Assembly (NCBI GenBank): GCA_028583605.1 | Contig: CM053326.1 | Location: 5,210,104-5,274,103, forward strand | Reading direction: 5' to 3' | From: Dastarcus helophoroides | Lineage: Eukaryota; Arthropoda; Insecta; Coleoptera; Bothrideridae | DNA length: 64,000 nucleotides | In this document: in pieces, positions 46,575 through 58,160 of the stretch | Layout of the letters: every line of letters begins with the position of its first letter | Position numbering within the stretch: position 1 is the stretch's first letter | The notes under the pieces: generated by a model | What the model was told of the DNA's origin: nothing | What the model saw: only the letters and a program-made list of their open reading frames with translations | The model's database searches: none | Translations under genes and position numbers: made by a program

Positions 46575-47270
46575 AGCAAAAAGAAGACTGCTGAGTAAAT
46601 GATTTGAATACCTGTTATTGACAATTTCAACTCGGATTTAAGCGGCTATCGAGACGCATCATTTAGGAGGGAGCCGAGAATAGGAATTAGTTACGTGGCC
46701 TCACAAAATATCTTCAATATTAAGCCAGCGGGCTGTCCAAATCACTAAATTTAAAAATTAATTAAAACCAAACAACTAACAACAAAAGTATTTTAAATGT
46801 TAATTATTAGTTGAATAATTTTTTTTCAAATATCTATCCTGAACCAGATCTTTAGGCAAATGCCCCTCAGTAAACGAAACTTACTACGAACTTAAAACAA
46901 TTACCCAGAAAATAAAAAATTATAAGGAAATATTCTTGGATATCATTATCGCATTCAAAAGCATTTCCTGAAAGGAACCCGAGTTATTCAATATTTATAA
47001 TCAGCCCGCTAATCGCAATGCTAAAGTAAATAAATAAGCTTAATACCGTTTCTGATAATATATCGACCGGATGTACATACAAACGTCCTTTAATCACCTG
47101 AAAAGCGCTAATGTGGATTCAACTGTTTGGCTGGTATTCTGCAAGTTACACATTAGTGTTTGCTTCTTATTCCTGGCATGGAATAGCCACTTGCTGTGAC
47201 GTCTTTTCCAAATAAAATTTGATACCCTCTTTATCACCTTAGGCTGTTGAATTTCAAGAAAACCCTATCC
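46575..47270. other. Unassigned DNA, possibly 5' part of the Penelope-like element
   Basis: No open frame of note. If the element at 47280 is 5'-intact its upstream sequence should lie here, but I recognise no N-terminal motif. Confidence 0.35.
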
Positions 47271-47309
47271 TAGCGGATACCTACGTTAGATAAAGAACCT
47301 AAATGAGAA

Positions 47310-47828
47310 AGTTCAAGATTTTAACTAATAGTTCTAGAGATTTCTTGATGAATGTGTGAGTGAGTGCTACTTTGCTATTTAAACAAACATTTGAATGCTC
47401 CATGGGGTCAAAACTCTCCCCAATTTTGGCGCAATACGTCATGGACGATTTATTAGATGTCTGCATACCTCAATTACCATTTGAACTGGGTTTCATGAGA
47501 AAATTCGTTGATGACATGATTTTAAGCATACCAAGAGGTGAAAATCAAACCATCCTGGAAAATATTTAACTCGTATGATGGCCGAATAAAATTTACTATA
47601 GAAGAAGAAGTACACCAGTCAGTTCCCTTCCTAGACACTAAAGTTATGAGGAATGAAAATCAAATTTTAATAGATTGGTATCAAAAACCAACATCATCCA
47701 ACAGATTCATCCACTACAACTCGGATCATTCGCAATCTATAAAATTAAATTTCATTAAACAAATGAAACACAGAATACAAACAATTTGCCACACATCTCT
47801 AATACAAAAGAATCTATTGAAACTTTAA
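47310..47828 (+). pseudogene. Penelope-like reverse transcriptase, partial
   Basis: The frame 47360-47569 has FECSMGSKLSPILAQYVMDD, then FMRKFVDDMILSI, the YVDD-type catalytic box with FVDD retained. A frame change near 47550 leads into 47538-47828 with GRIKFTIEEEVHQSVPFLD, then DWYQKPTSSNRFIHY and HSQSIKLNFIK, all ordered motifs of Penelope-like reverse transcriptases. Upstream (47330-47360) more palm sequence is present in broken frames. The fingers and N-terminus are missing. The enzyme would copy RNA primed at a nicked site; this one cannot, because of frameshifts. Confidence 0.82.
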
Positions 47829-48451
47829 AGTGAGTTAACTGAGAACTCGTACCCAAAAGGACTAACAAGCAAAATCCTATTCAGCCTGGAAAGTAACAAC
47901 AGACCTCAAGTGCCCCAAAGACAAACACAGCAGAACAGCACAGAAATAACACCAACATACGTTTCCATAACTCAAATAACAGGACTCACGAACAACATAA
48001 TCCAAGCTCTAAAAAAAGAAAACATCAAGATAGCAACCAAAAGCAGTTACAAAATTGGAAGTTTACACACAAAACTGAAAGACAAAATACCAACACAACT
48101 ACAATCAAATGTCATCTACTCGATAGAGTGTAATTGCAGACAGGTATACATAGGACAAACTTCACAACTTCTAAAAAGCAGATTAGCATGCCACAGAAGT
48201 GACATTGCAAACAGGTGAACAGGTGTGCTCTAGCTATCCATACTAATGAAAATCACCATGCAGTAAATTGGGACTCAGTTAAAGTATTGACACAGGAAAA
48301 CAACTATAAAAAAAGATTATTTATGAAGATGTTTTACATTAATAAACATGAAGCGAGAATAAATAGGAAAACTGACACAGGAAACCTCAGTAACATATAC
48401 ACCTACTTACTGACCTTTCCTTATCTAGACCTGTATGATGGACCATTATAA
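47829..48451 (+). pseudogene. Penelope-like linker and GIY-YIG endonuclease, broken
   Basis: Read-through from 47840 gives ENSYPKGLTSKILFSLE, then 47910-48218 with IYSIECNCRQVYIGQTSQLL and SRLACHRSD, the GIY-YIG core in its VYIGQT form. After a frame change near 48215 the domain continues in 48215-48451: CALAIHTNENHHAVNW, LTQENNYKKRLFMKM (with the conserved Glu), and INKHEARINRKTDTGNLS. The endonuclease nicks DNA to prime reverse transcription in these elements. Stops at 47826 and 48216 and the frameshift inactivate it. Confidence 0.85.
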
Positions 48452-48481
48452 TTCAGGTGAATCAGTCTTGTTTGACTTTGT

Positions 48482-48507
48482 TTATATATATATATATATA
48501 TATATAT
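48482..48507. repeat. (TA)n microsatellite
   Basis: About 13 TA repeats, followed by a short inverse ATATATATATCTG segment. Confidence 0.8.
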
Positions 48508-49250
48508 TACAGATATATATATCTGTACAATGTCGTTGCGTATGGTTGTGCCCTCTTCAATATGATTTTTATGAGTATTATGATGAAAAATAAGGTGAAC
48601 TTGCTGTCATGTAATTTTTATGTTTTATTTTAAATTCCGTTTTTTATACATTTACCCTTGTTTAGGAAGTAGTATTTTCAATATATCATCACGCCTTTAC
48701 TTACAGTCAAATCCAACAACACTCTGTAAACCAACTCACAAAAAACAAATTTTGGAGATAACACAAATTAGGAAATTGCACAATTAATTTCAAACAACCA
48801 CTATCCCACCAAAATACAAATGTGAGTTGGTAACTTACAACATCCAACCATTGCAACCCTGATTGTCAAATTCATAACCAAAGAAAAGTAACATCAAAAA
48901 GGTCCAAATTTCACAAACAATAAAACTAAGGAATAACGAACCATTCTATTCCCAAAAGGACCTAAATGTTGGTAAAATCGAAATACTAATAACATATTTG
49001 CATGTAGCAAGGTAAACACATGTAGGTAATACAAATTTTTAATGTAACTTCACCTAACATTTTGAAAAAACACGTGTAAAAATTTGTAGAATTGGCAATG
49101 TAATGACAGGAATTATTATCTTTCTTTAAAAAACCAAATGCAATGTAATATATAGTAGGACTGTATATCACTTCACAAAGGTCAAATCTCAAATCTGTAA
49201 GTAAAATCCAAGTAGGAATTAATTGTTGCTTAATAAGTATACCATTGTAG

Positions 49251-49296
49251 AATCCCTGATGATGAAGCAAAAATAAAGCTTCGAAAGCTTGGAAAT
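49251..49296 (+). ncRNA. Hammerhead-like motif of the Penelope-like element
   Basis: CTGATGA (49256-49262) is the canonical core. Stem II is GAAGC (49264-49268) with GCTTC (49278-49282), loop of nine bases, and GAAA follows (49283-49286). The next bases give the palindrome AGCT then T, parallel to ACGT-C in the other family, so a minimal or dimeric stem III is possible. Stem I is short: TCC before the core with GGA after it. One extra base lies between core and stem II. Sequence elements are right; activity is unproven. Confidence 0.5.
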
Positions 49297-49388
49297 AGAT
49301 AAAGAGTATTCTTTACCTGTACCTTTACTGATCGACTTACCCTAAAACAAAATTAAATAACATACCCTACGATCATAAACAAAAACTA

Positions 49389-49392
<4 letters not shown>

Positions 49393-49422
<30 letters not shown>
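49393..49422. repeat. (TA)n microsatellite
   Basis: About 15 TA repeats. Confidence 0.85.
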
Positions 49423-49426
<4 letters not shown>

Positions 49427-49430
49427 AGCA

Positions 49431-49564
49431 AGAGAAGTACCGTAAATGAGTCAGAATCGACAAACCTCAGTCAATCCTTTGTAATGAGAGATTAATAGAC
49501 TGATTTAATTTAATAAGGTATTTTATTTAGAGAAAATGCATCCCCTATTATTTCTCTACGCTAC
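49431..49564 (+). repeat. Direct repeat, left copy (~130 bp)
   Basis: Shares with 51189-51319 the words CCTCAGTCAATC, TTTGTAATGAGAGATTAATA and TTTAATTTAATAA, in the same order and spacing. Identity is roughly 80-85% by eye. The two copies bracket the LINE RNase H fragment. Confidence 0.75.
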
Positions 49565-50460
49565 CAGCAGAAGTGGGATATTTCCTTGGGCAAATAAAGG
49601 AGAAAGGCCTAAAATCTAAAAGTGACTTTTAGTGCGTTTACTTGGAGTAAAACAAAGGACAATAATCGAGAAAAAACGCTTTAAGGTACATGAATCGGAA
49701 ATAGAACTGCTACCTAGCTTTAAAATGTCTATCACAGGAGAATGCAATTGATCTAATATGGATCAAAGGACATTTTGGGAAAGAGGGAAGCGAACGCGCT
49801 GACTAACTGTTGAGGAAGGGTTGGGATGGTCAGTTCGCTGGACCAGAACCAACCTTTTTCCTGGCGAGATCAACTGTAAGATCCTTACTTAACGAAGAAA
49901 TTTATCGTAAACACAAAGCCATATAGAGATCAATAACAACATGCTGACAAACTCACGCATTCATTAGAATGCCGTGCAGGGAAAGGGCAAAACTGTGCCT
50001 ACATATTTCAAGGAATAACCTCAGGAAACTTGTAGGGATTTGGATAGGTCACTGTTAATTAAACAAACACCTCCACAGGTTGAGAATTGCAAACGACCCG
50101 AGTTGTAGAGAGTGTTTAGAAGAAAATGAGAGTGTCGAGCACGTAATGTGTCACTGCTTGGCATTAGCATAAATCAGAGGATCTACGCTGGGGGACTTGT
50201 GGCCTAGTGTGGCCAGTTTGAGACAGGCGCATCCAAGGGACGTTCTTCAGTTTCTCAACAAGGTTGAGTAGCTGAATGTATGAACAAGAACACCTCAATC
50301 ACGGGGATAGCACAATGGGCTCGGAAAGAGTGGCCTAAGTACTGGCCTACACTTTAGGCAACCCACAACCGATCCAGAATCACCAGAATCTGAAATAGTG
50401 ACCAGTGACTGTGAGAATAAATTCTACCACCAACAAAGTGTGAACAATGTGGAAATTTAA
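49560..50460 (+). pseudogene. LINE C-terminal fragment with RNase H
   Basis: Mixed-frame translation gives LIWIKGHFGKEGSERAD (RNase H active-site region with the final His and Asp of the fold), then FLARSTVRSLLNEEIYRKHK, and GHC*LNKHLHRLRIAN followed by CRECLEENESVEHVMCHC. A Cys/His block after RNase H is typical of I-, R1- or Loa-type LINEs. RNase H removes the RNA template during insertion. Many stops make it non-functional. No reverse transcriptase was found upstream, so the copy is truncated. Confidence 0.7.
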
Positions 50461-51188
50461 AAAAAGCAACCAAAATATTTAAATGCAAAAGATCAAAATT
50501 TTATCAGCAATGGCCACCGCCCAAACGTCTCAAGCTTCAAGACAGTCTGTTCAAACCAGTGCACACTGTAATAACGCAACTGTATCTGATGTCACCAACG
50601 CTGCTTTACGACACTTAAAATGATAGATGATCTCATCAGATTACAGCTGGAACCTGAGATCTTCAATACCTGATCGTGTTTTAATAACGAGAGGCACCCC
50701 TCGGTAGTAAACGGTGAGGTTTTATAAACACTGGAAGCCTGTCGTGCGCGACTGAATTTCATTTCATTGGGACTTTGAAGTGGCTTTTCCCAAACTACCT
50801 CCTACATACCGACGCGCGTTTATGATTTATCAACTCAAAAGACACTTGAATGGAATATGGACATGCTAAGGTGACATAAAATCCAGTCTAAACTGAAACA
50901 TCATCATACTCTTCTGGAACAAAGCAGAAATGAAAAAGTCACATAGAAGATGCAAGTTATCCATCCGTTGTAACAGATTCACTTACCAAACAAGCACCTG
51001 GGTGTATGGACTCTACTATCAATTCCGATAAAAATATTTGCAAATGTGATAAATGTCAGGAATGGACGAGAATCACAAAAAAAGAGTTTAATTACCTCAT
51101 ATTGCGATGGAAATGCATCCTGAAGATGACCAAATCAAACGAGTTAAATGCGGGCAACGAAGCAGGAATGCAGTACGCAAGCAGCCTT
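50461..51188. other. Unassigned segment between LINE fragment and right repeat
   Basis: GC content is higher than surroundings. A frame at 51006-51206 has CKCDKCQEW and nothing else familiar. Could be 3' untranslated LINE sequence. Confidence 0.35.
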
Positions 51189-51319
51189 GGAGAGTACTGT
51201 GAATGAGCCCGAATTGACAACCCTCAGTCAATCTTTTGTAATGAGAGATTAATAGACTAATTTAATTTAATAATGTGTCTTATTTGGGGAAAATACGTCC
51301 CCCTATAATTTTTTTAGGC
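51189..51319 (+). repeat. Direct repeat, right copy (~130 bp)
   Basis: See the left copy at 49431. Either a pair of short LTR-like repeats or the shared 3' tail of two tandem LINE copies. Confidence 0.75.
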
Positions 51320-52185
51320 TAACATATTTATTTTATTTTTCAAAACCTAGACATCGTTTTTTATTTCTCTGGTTGAAATCCAAAACATGGAAATTTAAAA
51401 AAATTAATTTTGAATTTTTTTTTAGAGATTTCTCATTTTTTTTATTTTTTTAATTTCTTGACAGCATCACCTGCACGACTATTACGTATTGGTAAATTCT
51501 TACTACAAGTTCCCTTTTATAAATTGGAAATTCTGAATTATTAATATTAAATTAATATATTATTTTATATACTAAATTTTTACAAATGAAAGCATGAGAT
51601 TTTTTAAATTATGGTGATTTTTTTAATTTTTTACTAGAGATGGTAAAACCTTTAAAGGTGTAAAACTGGGTCATTTATTTTTATTGAAACGTAGACGGGT
51701 ACCGAACTGATATAATTTTTATTTGAGCTGGAACGAAAACCGAATCGAACGGAATATTAGTTCGAAGTTCTATTTTATTCTCAACATTGCAACGCTAACT
51801 GGAGCATTTTTTTGAAATAAATTTAGAATCAAAGTTTAATTCAGTTGGATTTTTTTGCAGTTCTGATTTTAAACCTTAGAAAGGGAAAAATGCAATAATT
51901 TTTGCGTCAATCGTAATATTTTCCCAATTAATGGTGGAGGTCTAAGGGTTTTAACCTTGGATTTCAGTTAGAGTGAGTGAAATTAAACAAAAATATATGG
52001 AATGTTTGGGTAATAGTATTTGTAAAAAAGTTTACCTATTAAAACATTGTGATATTTAATAAAAATAATAATAATAATATTCCGGGTGTTTTAAAATAAG
52101 GTGCTCATAAGCAGCATAATCTTCGAGAGGTTCTAAGAACAATAGTTTATATCAACATAGGTCCTGAACCGCTTTATTTCAATTA
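51320..52185. other. AT-rich DNA with possible transposon ends
   Basis: TTACTAGAGATGGTAAAACC (51637) and CAACATTGCAACGCTAAC (51783) resemble hAT-type MITE ends but are not demonstrably paired. TTCCGGGTGTTTTAAAATAA (52080) after an (ATA)n tract resembles a mariner-type end without a partner. No gene. Confidence 0.3.
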
Positions 52186-52189
52186 TGGG

Positions 52190-52410
52190 TCGGAAAATTT
52201 GACTCTTTTCTCAAAATTTCCACTTCCAATTGAAAACTTCTAAAATTACATATTGAAATTTTTATCTTAGTTATCAAATTTCAACTTTAATTAAGAAATA
52301 TTTTTACTTTTAATCACGACATTTCAATTCTGAATTCATATTTTTAAAAAACTTAATTTATAACAGTTTTAAAACCTTTCGAGTTTAAGAATACCAACAT
52401 TAAAGTCGAA
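52190..52410 (-). repeat. Copy of the interior of the hAT-like element 8478-11455
   Basis: Matches the reverse complement of about 10080-10250: TATCTTAGTTATCAAATTTC, CAACTTTAATTAAGAA, TACTTTTAATCAC and ATTCATATTTTTA occur in order. This shows that the AT-rich interior is a real dispersed repeat rather than simple composition. Confidence 0.65.
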
Positions 52411-53020
52411 ATTAAAAAAATGGCTTGATAACTTTGGTTCTTTTCTTCAATCTTGGTAAATATTCTGAAGTGAATTATTCAAAGAAAGGCGTTTTCAGTG
52501 CGTGGCTCATTAAGCTAATAGTTATGTAGTCTGAACACTTTGCATTTCCTTTCTTAGAAATCATCACAAATGTTGATTTTATCTAGTAAGTTGGTATACT
52601 GCCGGTTTCATATAATTTACTAAATAGTGATAGGAGCGACATGTATAAAAAAGCAAAAAATGGTAATTTAGGCTATAGCACATAAAAAAGGCCGAAAAAG
52701 GCGAAAATGTGGGACTATAGGATTTTACCTAAAATCCGGTCTCTAGTTATAAATGTTACTATTTTCCATTTAAGAATGGAAGTCTAAAATGGACACAATT
52801 TTTCGTTAGCAAGCACTAATGAAATACTATGATTTGTCCCAACCCTTACAAGAATCGACCAAATGTAATTTTGGCTGCCGAGTTTGGGCATGTGCAATAT
52901 CAAGTCATCGTCCTCACCGACAATTAATAATTTAATCTTATGTTTTCTGATATTCGTGCTAACTTGAATTTGGAGTTTCTTTGAGTGGTTTCTGTGCTTC
53001 AAGGCTTATTTTGTGGTGTA
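52411..53020. other. Unassigned AT-rich DNA
   Basis: No gene recognised. The minus-strand frame 52784-53002 shows no known motif. Confidence 0.4.
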
Positions 53021-53027
53021 TTAACAT

Positions 53028-53120
53028 GTTGCAAGGCAGTTATTGTGAATTGTGAAAGAAGTGTTTCCAAGAGACCTAATTTAAGAGGGCATACAAAAAA
53101 AATCCATCCAAATAATGACA
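53028..53120 (+). pseudogene. Possible zinc-finger (BED-like) relic
   Basis: The frame starting near 53028 gives CCKAVIVNCERSVSKRPNLR followed by GHTKKIHP. A Cys cluster, an NLR..H segment and a closing HP recall the BED zinc finger at the N-terminus of hAT transposases. The Cys spacing is not canonical and a stop follows within 15 codons. Weak evidence. Confidence 0.22.
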
Positions 53121-53129
53121 AAAGTAATA

Positions 53130-54265
53130 AAATTCCATAAAAACGTCGTAATCAAATATAAGAATTTTTTAAAAAACAAAATTCTGGTGGAATTCAGTGC
53201 TTCTGCGCAAGCGGAAAACCAGCAGCTAAAAGTTATTTTTGATCGCTAGATTCTTGTCATAGCCTTTAGTTTACCAATAATATGAACACATATGTACCTA
53301 TAAATGTCATAATTTGATAGGGACATGTCTTACAGACTGAAGAAATCATAATATATAATAATATATTATCTTATATTTTAACGTAACTCTTGACATTCAT
53401 GACGAAATATAATATATTTTCCAATAAATTCTTTTCTTGATATCACCCAAAAATTAAATACCCTTCAAGGTAATTAATTATTTTTTGTGGTCCGATACCT
53501 ACAAATTATATTCCCCTGACATGAAAATGGTATATATTTCGCTACAAATGCCATTTACAATGGGAAAACCGACGAAGGGATTTGATACATTTCCGAACAC
53601 ATTTAATTTGAGCTTCTTTCACTAGTGTGACTTCTCGCGTGTAACACTATCATCAATCTTCTAGAGAAGGAGCCATTAGCAGTGGAAGCACTCCTACTTT
53701 TGTTATTCATTTAAGTGACAACCGACCACTGCCTCAAGCTTTTATATTAGAAAGTTCTTCTTATAGAAGCCACGTAAGAGTTTGGATTTGAATGGTTTTG
53801 TTACTTAAAGTGTCTTTTTCTGTTATTGTGTTTTTAACAAATAAATACAACACGCAGAACGTTTGGCAGCAGAAAAGGGCTTAGCTGAAAAAAAATTGTT
53901 TAACTTTTCTTGACCTAAATATCCATTATTGGTGAACTTGCTTCTGCTTTTTAATTTTTATTTAAGTTAATCACCTTTTTAAATTAAAAATTGTAATAAT
54001 AAGAAAATACATAATTTCATTAGTTATTCTTGTTTCATTTATTCGAGATATTCTTCTTCAAACTAAACACAACGATTGCAATGACTGAAATATGAGATAT
54101 GCTTAAACAGTTAAAGGATGATATTAAGATAAAAATCACTAACTTTTAACCAAAGGGCAATGGGAGAATAATTACCTGCTGCTCGAGATTAAAAGTGATT
54201 GTGTAGTTATGATTGACTAAACGATTTTATAAACAACATTCAGCATTCAATGATGCAGGTACCAT
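53130..54265. other. Unassigned AT-rich DNA
   Basis: Nothing recognised. Confidence 0.4.
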
Positions 54266-54269
54266 TTGA

Positions 54270-54385
54270 AATAAATTTAGTGTATTTTGGTGGAACGGAC
54301 AGGTCCTTGGTTATCTTCAAAAATTGAAATACAAAACTTGTCCCCTGAAACCAGGATAGATTAAAAAACAGAACAAAGGTTGCTC
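54270..54385 (+). repeat. Dispersed GGTGGAACGGAC repeat
   Basis: TTTTGGTGGAACGGACAGG, TCCTTGGTTATCTTCAAAAA and AACTTGTCCCCTGAAACCAGG occur together. A related copy at 3355-3450 has the last block inverted; a short one lies at 62518-62560 on the minus strand. Function unknown. Confidence 0.55.
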
Positions 54386-54922
54386 TAATGCTTTTCGACA
54401 ACCAAGCGCTATCATCTTCAGAGAGATACTCTCCTAGTGTAGACAATGGTGGAAGTACTACTGTATAGGATGCGATCTTTTTATTTTACCAAAAATGTTT
54501 GTTTTCGCATTTTCTCTATTATTTGAGTGCAATTTTACAATCAGATTCTTACTGTTTGGATAATACTTGACACTCGACTTCTGATATGCATATACGACTA
54601 TTGTTCAATAGCTTTGTTTCCTATCAAATTGAAAGTTTTTTGAGCCAAAAGTATTGCCATCTTCGTAGTTTACTTTGCATTCTGTTTTTGGTCGCATTCC
54701 TATCCAACTGTGGAAGAAGCTGAATGACAAATCTAATAAATTAGCCAGAAAAATCTGTAGGTGAGTTTTTCCTCTGGATGGTTGACAAGTTATTATGCTC
54801 TTCTATATTGATTGCATTTCTTCACCACCATTTTAGGTGACACTTTAACTTTGCCTGTGCTAGTCATAAAGTTTGCATTCTGAGTTATCGTGATTTTCTA
54901 TCCTGAATTTGATTTGTTTATC

Positions 54923-55010
54923 TGTTCGTGAAAAAGTCCTTTTTATAGTTGGCGACACGTCGAACATTTATATTAGTGATTTCTTAGACTGGGTCCAATT
55001 ACGTTTAATT
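54923..55010 (+). repeat. Hammerhead-family repeat, diverged copy
   Basis: TGTTC (54923-54927) and GAACA (54962-54966) keep stem I; GACACGTC keeps part of the 3' core. The 5' core is CGTGAAA, so the ribozyme is broken. The following GGGTCCAATTACG matches the family module. Confidence 0.5.
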
Positions 55011-55217
55011 AAGTATCTTTGTTGGCCTCCATAGATCAGTTTTGTTAAAGTTAAATATAAAATAGGAATGTTGAATCTTTTTTTAAGAATATCAGTTAAT
55101 ATTTATTTTTAATTTTTTATAAATATTAATGGATAGTAAACGGTACCCCCACTTACAAATTCACAATAAAAAAAAATGTGAAAACATTTTTATTTTTTTT
55201 TTTATTATTATTTTATT

Positions 55218-55305
55218 GAACACTTTTAGTAGTTCTTTGACACGGTCCAATCCAGGAAGAAGTATATCCTGTACTGACTCTGGCCGTGGAAGCCTTCGTT
55301 ATCAT
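55218..55305 (+). repeat. Hammerhead-family downstream module starting at the predicted cleavage point
   Basis: Starts GAACACTTTTAGTAG, continues GACACGGTCCAATCC, AAGAAGTATATCCTG, GACTCTGGCCGTGG and ends CGTTATCAT, matching the left outer part of the palindrome at 45607-45693 in inverse. Only T-rich DNA precedes it, so the copy begins at the base that would follow ribozyme cleavage. Confidence 0.7.
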
Positions 55306-55309
55306 ATTT

Positions 55310-56410
55310 TCCTTATAATTGGTGATTTTTGTGAATAGGAAAAGAAATAAATGGGAGTTTATTCTGTTGCTAACATATTATTATAGTATGCCTAATACGG
55401 TTTTAATTAAATTTCTATATCAGTATACTGCGGGGGCCCACTTTAATAGGGCTATGCGTGGTAGGAGGCTTTGAAAGCGTAGGAGACATTTTTACAAATT
55501 AGCTAAAACGTGACATTAGTATGTGAACAATGTAGACGCTAAAGTTAACCAAATCTAATTGTCGGTAAGGTTTTGTGGAACCGAGTCAGATTAAGAAATT
55601 AAATTTCTGAAAGGCGGTAAGGAGGGTAGGTGTGTGGTGGCTTCTATAATGTGGTCGCTATTATCTAGTTCTTTAGCTTGTGCATGGTTAATTTAACTCG
55701 GGTTGTATTTTATATCTGATTAGCTTCGTGCAACGAATTTGTAATAGAAACGCCGGGGAAGCCCTAACGTGCTCCCGCTACGATCCCATGTAAAACATCA
55801 TCTAGATTTTATCAGTTCTTTCGCTATGATAGCGGCGTAAACCTCCACAACTTCATTAAAAATTTCAACACAAATATTCCATTTGTAAGAACTTATATAA
55901 ATTTAGATTTTGCGATACAAATATTTAATTTAAGTTGCCAAAGTACGCCTTTTATATTTCTGGGCATAAAAATATTGAATATCTGTTATTTGAAATATAC
56001 AACGTGTGTTGTTGTTTGTTAGCCCACGGAGTATAGTTGTTTTTTGTGAATCGGGCTTTAAATATTTAAATCTTTACCATCGTAAATTATTGATGAATTG
56101 TCTATTTATGTCAAACATTTTTTGTATGTATTTCAATTTATTATTTTTAATTACTTCTTCCTCCTTTATTGTGCGCTTTTCTTGCTGTGCATTGCCTGAC
56201 GACCTCAAATGAAAGTGAAAATCGATGTCCAATCCTACAACTTTTTTTACATTTTTTATATTTTCATAATTTATTTTAAAAAATTTTTATAATCCAAATG
56301 TCTTATTTAAGAATCGCCATAGCAATTTCGAAACTAATTGAACTGAGCGATTTTTAATCTTTTTAAATGGCATTGTTATACAACTTCAAACAACTTCAAA
56401 TTCCATAAAA
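55310..56410. other. Unassigned DNA
   Basis: A mildly GC-richer patch at 55430-55800 (GCGGGGGCCCAC, CGCCGGGGAAGCCC) has no open frame or repeat I recognise. The 68-codon frame 56006-56212 has no motif. Confidence 0.4.
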
Positions 56411-57524
56411 TGGCTAGAGTAGGGATGGACAACTGCTGACCCGCCACGATGTCGACTGCGGCCCGCTACCTAAAAGCATTAATATTGAATGTCTTCCAAA
56501 GTAATTCTCTCAAAATTAAAAAAAATAATCGATATTTTCTATTATCCAAATATTTTCATTTGAAACATAATATAAAAAAATGCTTTACAAACTTTGAGTA
56601 CTTTTCTAGAAATTTGAGAAGACAGAAGAACCTAAATTAAATTATGCAAAAACAGCATGAATTTGAAAATAATATATGGAGAAAAGAAAGTTGCTATTTT
56701 TTTATTGTAATTTGAAAATTTCGTAAAAAAACTTCATATGTTTTAAGCTATTCTGAAAACACAAATCAAAATTTTAGGAAAAAAGCCTTTTACGCCTTAG
56801 TTTAACATATTTATACACATAATAAAAAATTTCTTAGATTTTTGAGATCCTATTTCAATTTTCGCCTTTAAAATAGAAAATCCAATTTTAAACTTAAAAT
56901 GTTAAAAAATATTTAATAAATTAAACAGTTTTACAAAGTTTTTTTATCTAGAATTTTTAACCATCAAACCAGCAAATTTCACTGATAACGCTTGGATAGT
57001 AGATTTACAACGATAAATAAATACGATTTACGGAAAGAAAATTCGACGAAAAGTATTTAGTTTCCGAGTTATAAAGCTGTCAAAGTTGTCCAGAAAAATA
57101 AAGCATAATTTTAATTATGATCATATAACCTCTTTACCGATCGTGTTAAAATTTAAAACATATTCTTAGACTGTTAAGGAGTATTGTTTTCCAGAATCCT
57201 AGTGAATGTGAAAATACTGGGTGGTAGTTTTCTGCCGATCACCTCCTTGTTCTACTGATCATAGCTTTTTCCATGGTCATATTTTCGTAAAATGGGCACG
57301 GCTAAAAAAAAGCAATGGTTTCTTGATAAAATCGACTACAGATAATTATTTCTGAAAAAAATTACTATTTGTGGGTAGGCTTGTGTCGATTGTTTTAGTG
57401 AATGTAACTGAATTAAAACGTTTCATTCAGTAAGCCAGGAAAAGGAACTGCATAGTAATTTTATTTTCATTATCAATTTAAAATTAACGTTTGAGCTTTA
57501 ATAACATAGGTCCACAAAAGGAAG

Positions 57525-57782
57525 GGTGTGTGCTGGGGGCGAAAAGTACAGTTTTCTAGGGTATTTTTTTCCCGCTGAATACGAATCTGAAGTTAAAAGT
57601 GGAAGTCAATTAGCAAATAACCGAGAAAGACCCAAAAAACTGATAAGATTATCGTGACTTTTATTGTTTTTTTGGATTTTCCTAGATTATTTGCTCATTA
57701 ACCCCCAATTTTGACTTCAGATTTATATTCAGCGGAAAAAAATACTTCACAAAATAGTAGTCCGGCCCCCAGCTCAGAACGC
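57525..57782. repeat. Inverted repeat with ~115-bp arms
   Basis: 57525-57640 pairs with 57667-57782: GTGCTGGGGGC with its inverse near 57768, CCCGCTGAATACGAATCTGAAG with its near-inverse at 57710-57735 (first word quoted in part), and AATAACCGAGAAAGACCC. The centre is about 26 bases. Confidence 0.65.
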
Positions 57783-58160
57783 TGTTTTTTGGAAATCTGT
57801 GTAATTGGTAATTTTTTTTATGAAGAATGTATTCCACAAATTGTATTTTAAACCGGTTATCTATTAGTTCTGCAAATATTAGTTTTACATACATTTAGTT
57901 GTTTTGACCTAATACAAATATTTTTGGCCTATTTTAACTATGTAAGGAATTAATTACTTTACTAAATATTGTTTAAATAAATCATGATTTTCAATAAGAA
58001 AGCATTTAACAACTAGCAAAATTATTTAATATCAAACTATACTGACATTACTTAATGGCATAAAAATATTAAATAAGAATTTGTTACCATCGTCCTTTAA
58101 ATACAAAGGTTTAAATTTATGACACTTATTTCACAAATCTTAAGCAAACAGATTCTAATT

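Larger units (their letters stand above)
47280..49320 (+). mobile_element. Penelope-like retroelement, decayed
   Basis: Reverse transcriptase and GIY-YIG endonuclease remnants lie in the order expected for Penelope-like elements, followed about 0.8 kb later by a hammerhead-like motif (49251-49296), a feature reported for this class. Neither end is exactly defined. A (TA)n tract (48482-48507) interrupts the 3' region. The frame changes at least twice, so it is not autonomous. Confidence 0.75.

Noticed and set aside
50625..50645. CTGATGAGATCATC word on the minus strand, hammerhead-like
   Set aside because: No stem II partner followed by GAAA and no closing stem I; a lone core word is expected by chance.
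54240..54446. 68-codon minus-strand frame
   Set aside because: Overlaps the dispersed GGAACGGAC repeat and shows no domain.
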